A DNA stretch of 45,013 nt from Nakamurella silvestris (lineage in GTDB: Bacteria > Actinomycetota > Actinomycetes > Mycobacteriales > Nakamurellaceae): NCBI GenBank assembly GCA_003576535.1, contig QXCQ01000220.1:1586-46598 (forward strand), read 5' to 3'. The notes under the pieces were generated by a model. It was not told the DNA's origin. It made no database searches and saw nothing but the letters and a program-made list of their open reading frames with translations. Positions 1 through 7,800 of this stretch are shown here, piece after piece. The stretch's first letter is position 1; each line of letters opens with the position of its first letter. The translations under genes and the position numbers were made by a program.

Positions 1-2
1 TC

Positions 3-116
3 CGTATGAACGAGGACGCCGAAACCATCGCACAGGTCGCCAACGCGCGGTACAACACCGACACGACCTCGTGCACCTGCCGAGCGAACACCGCAAAGGC
101 ACAAAACGAAGGCTAG
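3..116 (+). CDS. 3' end of a small CTCR-motif protein (cut by window edge)
   Basis: Only the last 37 codons are inside the window, ending at TAG 114-116. The visible residues include DAETIAQVANARYNTD followed by SCTCR and a polar tail. This closely parallels the C-terminus of the 91-residue protein encoded at 10450-10725, which has DPEIIALAAITLYDTD followed by VCTCR. The shared pattern (D-x-E-x-I-A, then Y-[ND]-T-D, then CTCR) makes both likely real genes of one family. I do not recognise the family; the CxC pair could bind metal or form a disulfide, but that is inference. Confidence 0.6.
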   Translation, partial: RMNEDAETIAQVANARYNTDTTSCTCRANTAKAQNEG

Positions 117-540
117 ATAGACGCCTGATCCGGAGAGACCCACGACCAGATCACACGCGAAACGACACACCAACTTCCGCGATACTCGTTGTCCACCAAG
201 GCTTCTCGACCCAACTAGACATAATATTTGTTATCGGCAAAGCGCGATTGGTTGCGGAGCAACAGCTCTCGCCAGATCAACCGATGCCAAAACGTCACAG
301 TGACGTAACACCAATGGGTTTCCCGTGGCTCGGGTCAGTCACCATGCACTCGGAGTCGAACGCTTCAGCTCCGTCGCCGTCAGGTTGGCCACTTCGCGAT
401 CAGCCGGTTGCAACCACACAACCGTGTGGCGGCTGCTTCCCCCCGCAACGGTCGAGGTGTCGGTCTACCGTTGTGTTCAAGCTGCAGGTCGTTGGTGACA
501 CCGGCGAGTGCAGGAGGCCTGGGATAGATCGGAGCCGAGT
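117..540. other. Intergenic stretch with no convincing gene
   Basis: No open frame here has both a ribosome-binding site and plausible codon use. The stretch is less GC-rich than the chromosome-like half of the window. The only notable element is the 13-bp palindrome at 293-305, described separately. Confidence 0.5.
293..313. repeat. Palindromic site CGTCAC-A-GTGACG plus TAACACCA (possible att or operator)
   Basis: A perfect 6-bp inverted repeat around one base, followed by TAACACCA. A near copy in the same orientation lies at 21052-21072 (CGTCAC-T-GTGACG plus AAACACCA), 27 bp upstream of the proposed start of a tyrosine integrase; 19 of 21 bases agree. GATGCC precedes both copies at slightly different spacing. 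It could be one end of an integrated element, or a shared operator. Confidence 0.35.
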
Positions 541-876
541 ATGCCGGTACCAGTTGTGTCCGGGCTGGTCGAGGAGACCGGTGCGAGGATCGCGGGACTA
601 GCTGCTCAGGTCGCCTCGATCAGGCACCACCTATGTCCAAAGGCCGACCGGGCCCGCTCCTTGTTGGTGATGTGCGAGGAGGACCTGCTCTCCGCGGTGG
701 ATGCCTGGGAGAAGGCCACGACCGACCTGACCCCCGAGGACTTCTCCCCCATCACCCAGCCCGCCCTGCCTGTGCCCACCGTCGTGCCGGAGGTCAGACC
801 TGCGGCACGTCGGCCCGGGCGGCACCGGAAACTAGCCGATGGGCAGCAGTCACTCTTCGCCGCCACCGGTAGCTGA
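541..876 (+). CDS. Hypothetical protein, 111 aa
   Basis: Start chosen at ATG 541 because GGAG lies six bases upstream; an in-frame ATG at 508 has no such site. The protein is mostly predicted helix for residues 1-65 (GARIAGLAAQVASIRHHL, then a leucine-rich acidic segment), followed by a proline-rich and basic tail (PALPVPTVVPEVRPAARR). No signal peptide or membrane segment is visible. I do not recognise a family. It sits just upstream of an IS110 remnant, so it may be cargo or a disrupted neighbour. Codon use is GC-rich and consistent with coding. Confidence 0.5.
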   Translation: MPVPVVSGLVEETGARIAGLAAQVASIRHHLCPKADRARSLLVMCEEDLLSAVDAWEKATTDLTPEDFSPITQPALPVPTVVPEVRPAARRPGRHRKLADGQQSLFAATGS

Positions 877-1159
877 TCACCGATGAACCCGATCACCGAG
901 TTCCTCTACACGACACTTGATCGGATCTTCCTCGTTGCCGCCGCGGCCGGCGCGGAATCCGGCCGTGGTTTTTCTGGCCCCGGCTGTCGCCCTGCTGGGT
1001 TGACCATCAATTGGTCTGGCCGCGGCCGAAGTTCCGGCACCAATCGGGCGGACATGACCTCATATGCGCCTGGCAGGCGAAAGCCTCATCGGTGTCCTAT
1101 CTGCCCGACCGACCGGCGTCAACCTCATCAGAGAGACGACTCCCGGAGGCACCATCATC
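877..1159. other. Upstream non-coding segment of the IS110 remnant
   Basis: No gene is supported here. It immediately precedes the truncated IS110-family transposase. In IS110-group elements the region between the left end and the transposase gene encodes the structured bridge RNA, so part of this stretch may be a relic of that region. GC-rich inverted segments occur (for example GCCGCGGCCGGCGC near 940-955), but I cannot fold or delimit an RNA by eye. Confidence 0.3.
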
Positions 1160-1283
1160 ATGACGATGGACAAGTCGGTGGCGATAGCGGTCATTGGCGG
1201 CGTCGATACGCACGCCGAGACCATCCACGTGGCCGCCATCGACCAGGTTGGTAGTGAGCTGGGCGACCGCGAGTTCCCACCCC
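1160..1283 (+). pseudogene. IS110-family transposase, N-terminal fragment
   Basis: ATG 1160 is preceded by GGAGG. The first ~40 codons read as the start of an IS110-type DEDD transposase: a hydrophobic strand, then GGVDTHAETIHVAAID, where the Asp of GVDTH is the first catalytic acid of the RuvC-like domain, then GSELGDREFP. Family members are about 350-450 residues and continue with a TT-P-x-G-Y segment; here the similarity stops after EFP near 1280. The frame runs on only as antisense of the neighbouring secreted-protein gene, whose stop codon is at 1292. The remnant is therefore truncated at its 3' side and inactive. The family call is good; the exact break is approximate. Confidence 0.75.
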
Positions 1284-1291
1284 CGCCGAGG

Positions 1292-2590
1292 TCAGCGGTG
1301 CGCCTTGACGGATGCCGAGGTCGACGTGGCCCCCTTGTAGCCGCTGCGACCGACGGTGACCCGCACGGCGATCTTGTGGCCGTTGTCGGCGGCGGTCACC
1401 CGGTACCGGTTCTTGGTCGCCTGGGGGATGGCCTTGCCGTCACGCAGCCACTGGTACTTCAGGGCACTGGGCGCGGGCGAGTAGGTACCAGGTTTGGAGG
1501 TCACCACCCGGCCAACGACCGCGCTGCCGACGACCCGCGGTTTGGCCTTGAGCACAAAGGTTTTCAGCGGCACGGACGGGGTGTTCCCGATCGTCGCCTT
1601 CGACCAGGACGGATCGGACCCGCCGGCGATGATCAGGCGCAAGGTGGTTGCCGCGTTGCAGTTCATGTCCCCCACCCGCCAGATGCCGTCGGGTTCGGCC
1701 CAGGCGACGGCCGATCCGTCCGGGGCGATGGTGGGTTCGCGCAGGACGCCGTCCTGTTCGCCGATCCCGCAGAACCAGGTGGGGGCCGCCGGTTCGGCCT
1801 TCGTCCGGACGTCCCCGACCGTGCGCAGCACCACCACCGACTGGTCGCCGATGTCACCACGAACTCCGACCACCCAGCGACCGTCGCGGGAGACCTCCAG
1901 GTCGGACAACTCCCTCGGCGAGGAGGTGTACGAGCGCTCGTCGAACCAGGGGATATCGCGTTGGCCGAGATCGTAGAGATGAGACTTGTTGCGGTACCAG
2001 GCATTTTCGACCACCCGGGTGTTCGTCACCCAGGCCGGCTTGTCGTAGTAGGACACGCCCCAGACCCCCGGATCGCTGACCTTGGCCGCCGTGGTGAACC
2101 CGGTGACCCACCTCTTCGTCCCCCCGAAGAGTTTGAAGTAGGTGTACGCGATCTTCTTCCCGTCCGGCGAGACCGCCGTCTCGGTGAGATCCCGGCCGGA
2201 GACCTTGTTCCCGAGGGTGTCCGTCAGGTCGGGCGGGTTGATCACGTTGAAAACCTGGCCGCGTTGATTCATCCGGTGGATCAGACCCGATCGGTGCGCC
2301 ACGACGTAACCGTTGTCGGACTGGGTCGGCGAGCTCCAGGGATCGGACTTGGTACCACCGGTGGTGACCTGGCGGGCGGAACCGCCGTTGCCGTCGGCGA
2401 TCCAGACGTTGTATCCCTTGATGTACACGATGGAGCCAGGGGCCTTGGCCAATGCGGAATTGGCGGCAAGCTCGGAAACTGCTGCGGGGGCGGCACTGTG
2501 GGCCTGCGCTCCAGCTGGGCTTGCCGAGATCATGAACACGGCAACGGTTGTCGCACCGAGCAGGCGACGGACGAGGGCAGAGTGGTACAT
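1292..2590 (-). CDS. Secreted TolB/PD40-like beta-propeller protein with C-terminal Ig-like repeat
   Basis: 432 aa from ATG 2590, with AAGGA five bases upstream. Residues 1-28 are a Sec signal peptide ending near SPAGA-QA. Residues ~50-310 contain propeller-like blades such as VSPDGKKIAYTY, VSRDGRWVVGV and IAPDGSAVAWAEPDGIW, the (S/A)-P-D-G-x-x-I/V-A-[YW] pattern of PD40 repeats. Residues ~345-430 match the actinobacterial Ig-like module that starts with PRVVGSAVVGRVVTSKPGTY, contains YQWLRDG, and ends with RVTVGRSGYKGA. Likely an exported, possibly cell-surface protein binding a ligand or partner; no catalytic residues are evident. Its 3' end abuts the IS110 remnant within about 10 bp, so the locus has been rearranged, but the gene itself appears intact. 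Confidence 0.85.
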   Translation of the reverse strand: MYHSALVRRLLGATTVAVFMISASPAGAQAHSAAPAAVSELAANSALAKAPGSIVYIKGYNVWIADGNGGSARQVTTGGTKSDPWSSPTQSDNGYVVAHRSGLIHRMNQRGQVFNVINPPDLTDTLGNKVSGRDLTETAVSPDGKKIAYTYFKLFGGTKRWVTGFTTAAKVSDPGVWGVSYYDKPAWVTNTRVVENAWYRNKSHLYDLGQRDIPWFDERSYTSSPRELSDLEVSRDGRWVVGVRGDIGDQSVVVLRTVGDVRTKAEPAAPTWFCGIGEQDGVLREPTIAPDGSAVAWAEPDGIWRVGDMNCNAATTLRLIIAGGSDPSWSKATIGNTPSVPLKTFVLKAKPRVVGSAVVGRVVTSKPGTYSPAPSALKYQWLRDGKAIPQATKNRYRVTAADNGHKIAVRVTVGRSGYKGATSTSASVKAHR

Positions 2591-2838
2591 ACGATTCCTT
2601 CGGTCGGCATCAAGTTCGGCAAAACGTTAACCGACAGGGCCGAAGCCGGAAGGGTGTTTGAACAAATTCCCCTAGAGGACCGGTGGAAAAACTCCCGCGA
2701 GCGCGGCGTGGCCGGTCCGTATGAGGTGGTGGTCATGCGCCCCCTGCCATCTTCAGACGGGCTCGTGACAGGCGTTTTCCCCGTGGATCCGGCCCGAAAT
2801 GCGGTGGTCTTCGAACCATCGGCCGCCCAAGCCGCATG

Positions 2839-3662
2839 TCAGTTCAGCGGGTATGTCTCGTCGTCGGTGTGCTGGTCGTCGGCGAGCGCTGCGGCCAGGA
2901 CCGCCCCCGGGGGTAGCGCTGCCTTCTCCGCGTCGGGCAGTTTGTCCCAGGTGTAGGTGGCCACCGCCATGGGGGCGTTGGCGGCACGGAGTGCGTAGCG
3001 GACGACCTGCTCGTTTCTCCCAGCGCACAGCAGTATCCCGATCGTAGGGTTGTGCAGGTCCGGCCTGCGGAGAAGATCGTCGACCATCGCGACGTAGAAG
3101 CCGAGCTGACCGGCGTATTCGGGTTTGAACTTGCCGACCTTGAGTTCGACCACCGCGTATCTGACCTGCTCGACGTTGAAGAGAAGCATGTCGACGACGA
3201 ACTCGTCGCCGTCAACGTCGAAACGGACCTGGCGGCCGACGAAGGCGAAGCCCCGGCCGAGCTCGGTCAGGGTGTCCTGGAGCCGGTCCATGAGCGCTTG
3301 TTCGACGTCGCGTTCCACGGACCGCTCGGTGAGGTCGAGGAAGTCGAAGACGTAGGGGTCTATGACGATCTCCCGGGCCAGATCTGAGTCAGCAGGATCA
3401 AGATGATCGGGAAGTTACTTGGCGCAGCACCCAGCCGGGCGCGCAAACCGGTGGCGATGTGGTGGTCGAGAACGTTCCTTGACCACCCGTTCTCGGCGGC
3501 ATGTCCGGCGTACCAGTCCCGCTCCCCCGGATCTTTGAGCCGGTCCAAAACGAGGCGTACGTGACCCCAGGGCAATTTCCCCACAGCCTGTGGGGAAATC
3601 GCGTGGTCCGGCCAGGCCGCAGCGAAGGACCGCATGTACCTATAGCGCCATTGACTGCCCAC
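2839..3662 (-). pseudogene. YhcG/DUF1016-family PD-(D/E)xK nuclease, frameshifted and 5'-truncated
   Basis: Two adjoining frames encode one ancestral protein. The upstream frame (3662 to ~3410) carries the DUF1016 N-terminal pattern: YMRSFAAAWP, KLPWGH, LKDPGERDWYAGHAAENGWS, then GAAPSNF. The downstream frame continues with LDPADSDLAREIVIDPYVFD, FAFVGRQV and the nuclease core FVVDMLLF...VVELKVGKFKPEYAGQ, which supplies the Asp and ExK residues. Continuity breaks at about 3410, so at least one base has been gained or lost. The first ~80 residues expected in this family, including the region before the YMRSF segment, are absent or degenerate. YhcG-type proteins are Holliday-junction- or R-M-associated nuclease-like proteins. 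A downstream GTG at 3318 could still yield a 159-aa nuclease domain, but a functional product is unlikely. Confidence 0.8.
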
Positions 3663-3858
3663 CCAGCCTCGGTACTTAGCCCACTCCCGACCGCTGCACC
3701 CACCCTATGGCAACGCCTAAGGCGCTGCTCCGCCCGTAGGCTCAATGCTCCTAGCATTCTGGATTTCCTGGCGGCCTGTACGACGACCAACATGTTGACC
3801 GCGAACGTCGCAGCACCATTAAGTGAACTCATGAGTAGTTATAGTGAGATGCGAGCTC

Positions 3859-4050
3859 TCAGCTTGGGCGGCGGCCCGCCAGGCTGTGCGACCACCGGGC
3901 ACCGATGCCAGTCAGGCCGATACCGGCAATGCCGAGAGTGATATAGTTCCACCTAGTTGGATCTGACACTATGAGGGAAATTATAGACCAATTTACCATT
4001 AGAATGCCCCATATTACTGTAATATTGGGTAACAGCCTGTTTTCTTTCAT
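3859..4050 (-). CDS. Small two-helix membrane protein, 63 aa (candidate immunity protein)
   Basis: ATG 4050 is preceded by GAGGAG at close spacing, a strong ribosome-binding site. Two hydrophobic segments, about residues 8-29 (ITVIWGILMVNWSIISLIV) and 36-53 (NYITLGIAGIGLTGIGA), are followed by a basic tail. No family is recognised. It lies directly downstream of a displaced fragment of the RHS gene and resembles in layout the membrane protein at 4580-4801, which follows the intact RHS gene. Polymorphic toxin loci commonly carry such orphan toxin/immunity remnants, so an immunity role is a reasonable inference, not an observation. Confidence 0.5.
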   Translation of the reverse strand: MKENRLLPNITVIWGILMVNWSIISLIVSDPTRWNYITLGIAGIGLTGIGARWSHSLAGRRPS

Positions 4051-4083
4051 AGCTCCTCATTTGCTTTTACTGGAATCCTGTAC

Positions 4084-4287
4084 CTATCGCGTAAGACAAA
4101 CCCGCCGAAGTAAAGGCCGCTCGTAGGTGTGCTTGACACCGGAGTTGAACTCGAAAACCTTGTCGGTCCCGATGCCATCCTTCAGTGAGACGTTGGTGCC
4201 GGCACCCTTATAGTCGCCGTTGCCGGTCCACACCCAGTCGGACCCGACCTGCAAGTCGTTTCTGATTGGCGCTAGCGGGTACGACAT
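4084..4287 (-). pseudogene. Displaced RHS gene fragment
   Basis: Residues 17-55 of this short frame (WVWTGNGDYKGAGTN onward to NSGVKHTYE) duplicate an internal part of the large RHS protein. At the DNA level 4121-4237 aligns without gaps to 7544-7660 with 7 mismatches in 117 bases. The flanks are unrelated: upstream MSYPLAPIRNDLQ and downstream RPLLRRVCLTR do not match the RHS protein. The fragment is too short to function. It is probably debris of RHS tip exchange or of an ancestral second RHS gene, lying between two small membrane-protein genes. Confidence 0.8.
4121..4237. repeat. 117-bp direct repeat, copy 1 (copy 2 at 7544-7660)
   Basis: Gapless alignment of 4121-4237 with 7544-7660 shows 7 substitutions (about 94% identity). 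Both copies read in the same orientation and encode the same RHS segment. The repeat could support recombination deleting the 3' end of the RHS gene. Confidence 0.85.
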
Positions 4288-4579
4288 CTAAGAGTGGGAC
4301 TGCGATGAAGTTCTGGTCATGCCGGGCCAGGTATCTAGCCTTGGGCCTGCGGCGTCAGCTTTCGATCACCCAGCCTGGGTCGAACCCAGAGCGAGCGAAG
4401 TACGGCTGCACCATCAGTCTGAGTGCTCGGGCTGCGGGACTATGTCGTCAGGGTTCCGTGCAGGCCATTTACCGAGCATCGGCTGTCGAGATCGGGCGAG
4501 CCAACTGTATCCGAGTCTGCAGGCGGCGATCCGTGTTTGGAATGCAAGACTTGGCAGTGGGCACTAAACGCAGGTGGGT

Positions 4580-4801
4580 TCAACTATTGCCCTTTTTCCC
4601 GGTTCGATTGCCGCGTGATATTGAGCGTGCAATTATTGCCAGAATTAGAGCAGGTATTAGCAGCCATGCGCCTTGTCGGTGCTGACTGTCGCCGGAGATG
4701 AACCAAATTAGGCTGGCAATTGTTAAAAGCATCGAACAACTGTACAGCGTTATCACGCTAGGTGTGTTGGTGTTCGCGGGCCTGTTCGAATTGCTGGTCA
4801 T
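4580..4801 (-). CDS. Small two-helix membrane protein, 73 aa, downstream of RHS toxin (candidate immunity)
   Basis: ATG 4801 is preferred because AAAGG lies just upstream; an in-frame GTG at 4807 is possible. A short polar N-terminus (TSNSNRPANTNTPS) is followed by two hydrophobic segments, VITLYSCSMLLTIASLIWFI and AWLLIPALILAIIA, and a basic Lys/Arg/Gly tail. It is the first gene after the RHS gene on the same strand, about 90 bp away and separated by a strong hairpin. Immunity genes normally occupy this position in polymorphic toxin loci, and a membrane location would suit a membrane-acting toxin. No family recognised. Confidence 0.55.
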   Translation of the reverse strand: MTSNSNRPANTNTPSVITLYSCSMLLTIASLIWFISGDSQHRQGAWLLIPALILAIIARSISRGNRTGKKGNS

Positions 4802-4827
4802 TTGCACCTTTCATGTAAAGCGCGTAA

Positions 4828-4869
4828 GACGGCGACTGGTGTCGAGAACTGCCGACACCAGTCGCCGTC
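4828..4869 (-). terminator. Perfect 17-bp hairpin after the RHS gene
   Basis: Arms 4828-4844 and 4853-4869 are exact inverted complements (GACGGCGACTGGTGTCG) around an 8-base loop. It begins 25 bp past the RHS stop codon on the minus strand. There is no run of T, so it may act as an attenuator or RNA-stabilising structure rather than a classical intrinsic terminator. Confidence 0.65.
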
Positions 4870-4893
4870 AATTACTCTGGGGAAATGGAACTA

Positions 4894-7800
4894 TTAGTAC
4901 CAGGGTGCGATCACATCACCAAACTCCCCCCCTTCTACGACTGCCACCGTTGACTCGAAAGCGGCGGCACCGGCTGCAAACCCAAGAAATGGATCCTCCG
5001 TAAACACTCCAACTGCGGCACCAACGATACCTCCGATGATCCCTGCTGCAGCCGCCTCCCAGAACGGGATGCCGAGCCCACTGGGATCGTTGTAGGTGGT
5101 GGGGTTGCCGCCGGCGTAGAGGTAGGGGTTGGCTTCCTGGCCGGAGGGGTCGGGTTGGGTGAATCGGCCTTGGGTGGGGTCGTAGTAGCGGGCTCCGATT
5201 TTGGTGAGGCCGGTGTGGGTGTCGGTGTAGCCGGTGGCGTAGCGGTAGGGGTTGTTGTTGGCTTCGGTGCCGCTGGAGGCGTTGGTGGCGCCGAAGGCGG
5301 TGTAGGTGTATTTGCCCAGCACGTTGCCCAGGACGTTGGTCATGAGGATGACCGAGCCGAGGTTGTCGGTGGTGTAGTAGCACCGGCAGGCGGGGGTGCG
5401 CATTTGGAACAGGTTCCCGTTCGGTTCCCGGATGAAACGGGCGTTCGCGGTACCGGTGGTTTGGGAGGTCATCCCCAGGATGGTGTTGGCGAAGGTGGTG
5501 GTGCCGGATTTGGTGCGCTCGTTGTTGCGGACGTCGGCGTAGGTGAAGTTCACCGCGGTGGTTCCGTTGTTCGCGGTCGAGTTCTGGTTGTGCGCGTTGT
5601 AGGCGTTGGTACCGCCACCGAAGGTGGTCTGGTTACCGGCCCCGTCGTAGGCATATCCGGTGGCCCCGGTAGGGGTGGTGCCGCAGTCGACGTTGGTGGT
5701 CACCGTGGTGGTGCGGGTGAAACACAGCTGGTTGGCCTTGTTGTAGCGGGCGTACTGGGTGCCGGTGGGCACGGTGATCGAGGTGCGGTTCCCGGCGTCG
5801 TCCCAGCCGATGTTGATGGTGTTGACGGTGCTGCCGGTGGTGCGTTTGGCCTGGACGAGGCGGCTCATCCCGTCGTAGGTGTAGTCCAGGGTGCTCGCCG
5901 AGGACAGCGAGGGGTCCTCGACCATCTTCTGGACCAGGACGCCTTCCTTGGTGCCGCCGGGGATGAGGTAGTTGTACGTCCGGTCGGTCAGCACCGTGGT
6001 GCCGTTCTTCGCGGTGATCCGGGTGTACTGGCCCGAACTGTTGTACACGTAGTCGATGGTCTGCCCGTTCGGGAAGGTCGTCTTGGTACGCCGGTCGTTG
6101 TTGTCGTAGGTGAACATGGTGCACAGGGTGGAGTTCGCCGACGTGGGAACGGTGGGCAAAGCCGGGCAGGAACCGTCGGACTCGACCAGACGGACGAGGC
6201 GGTTGACCGTGTCGTAGACGTATCCGACGGTGCCGCCGGGGTCGGTGTGGGTGAGCAGGTTCCCGGCGGTGTCGTAGGTGGCGGTGCTGTTCCCGGTCGG
6301 GGTGTTCTTCGTCAACGGCCGCCCTTGGGCGTCGTAGGTGTACGTGGTGGTCCCGGACGGGTCTACCCGCCCGGTCAGCCACCCCTCGGCGTTGTAGGTG
6401 TACGTCATGCACGACGCCCCCGGGCAGGTCGTCGCCGTCGTGGAGATCTTCGTGATCCGGTCCATCGGGTCGTAGGTGTAGTACAGGGTCGAGCCCTTGC
6501 CGTCGGTCTTGGACGCCAACCGGCCCAACGAGTCGTACGTCATGGTCGATTCACCAGCCGGTGCCGGCGGGGTCGTTTTGATCAGGTCACCGACGCTGTT
6601 GTACGTGAACTTGGTGGCGTTGCCGTTCCCATCAACGGCCTGGCACAGCTGGCCGGTTTTACCACCACAGCTGGGCACACCTGTGTCGCCCTGGTACCGG
6701 TTCTCCACGGTGGCCGTGCCGGTACCGCTGGTCGGGCTGGTGGTCGTGGTGGGCATCCCGTTCAGGTTGTAGGCGTTGGTGCTGGTCTTGTTCTGCGGAT
6801 CGGTGACGGTCTTGGGTCGGTAGTCCCGCGAGGTGCCGTTGGAGGCTTCGTAGGTGAACGTGGTCTTCGGGGTGTTGACACCCGACCCACCGATCGCCGG
6901 TGAAGTGATCGACTTGATCGCGTTCTGCGTGTCGTAGGTGTATTCGCTGATCGCCCCGAGGGCGTCGGTGCGTTCCTGCGGGTCGTTGTTCGCCGTCCAG
7001 GTGTTGGACCGGGTGTGGTTCAGATGATCCTTGACCTCGGTGATGCGGGCCTGCTTGTCGAAGGTGTAGGTCGTTTTGTGGAGCAACGGGTCCTTCAACA
7101 CGGTGGTCGAGGTGGTGGGGAACGTGGCCGTCCACATCGACTGCTCGGCCGTGCCCTGCCCGAAGGTCAACGTTCCCACGCCCAGACCGTTACCGGAGAA
7201 GGTGCTCGGCTCGGTCCACACCTGGGTGATGTACCCCGACGGGGAGGTGATCGTCGTCGGCCACGTCGTGGGGTCCGGGGCGGATCGGGCGTAGGTGGTG
7301 GTCTTGCTGTCTGCATCGGTCACCGACGCCAGGTCCGGGCCGGCCCAGGTGTAGGACACGGTGCGACCGGAGTTGTCCGTCATAGACGTCAGGTACCCGC
7401 TGGTGTAGGTGAACTCCACCCACCGCCCGGAGGCGTTGGTGACCTTGCTGACCGCCTGCGAGGTCGCGGAGGTGTAGGCGAAAGTTGATGCGTTGCCGGA
7501 CTTGTCCTTGATGGTGGCCAACCGGTACAGGCCGTCGACGAGTTCGTAGGTGTGCTTGACACCGGAGTTGAACTCCACGACCTTGTCGGTCCCGGTGCCG
7601 TCCTTCAGTGAGGCGTTGGTGCCGGCACCCTTGTAGTCGCCGTTGCCGGTCCACACCCAGGTGGAACCATCGGTCATGTTCAGATTCCAGGTGCCGCCGC
7701 CGCGTTTGACCAGCCCCTTGGCCAACGCCTCGGAGGTCATGATGGTGTCGGTGAGGGTGGTGTCATCCAGCAGGCGAATGACGTGGCCGAACGTCATCGT

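Noticed and set aside
1064-2956. 630-codon plus-strand frame
   Set aside because: Only the first ~40 codons from 1160 resemble IS110 transposase; the rest is antisense to the secreted propeller gene.
5155-6903. 582-codon open frame on the plus strand, opposite the RHS gene
   Set aside because: It is Gly/Val/Arg-rich antisense of the RHS repeats, with no ribosome-binding site or domain; long antisense frames are expected in GC-rich DNA.
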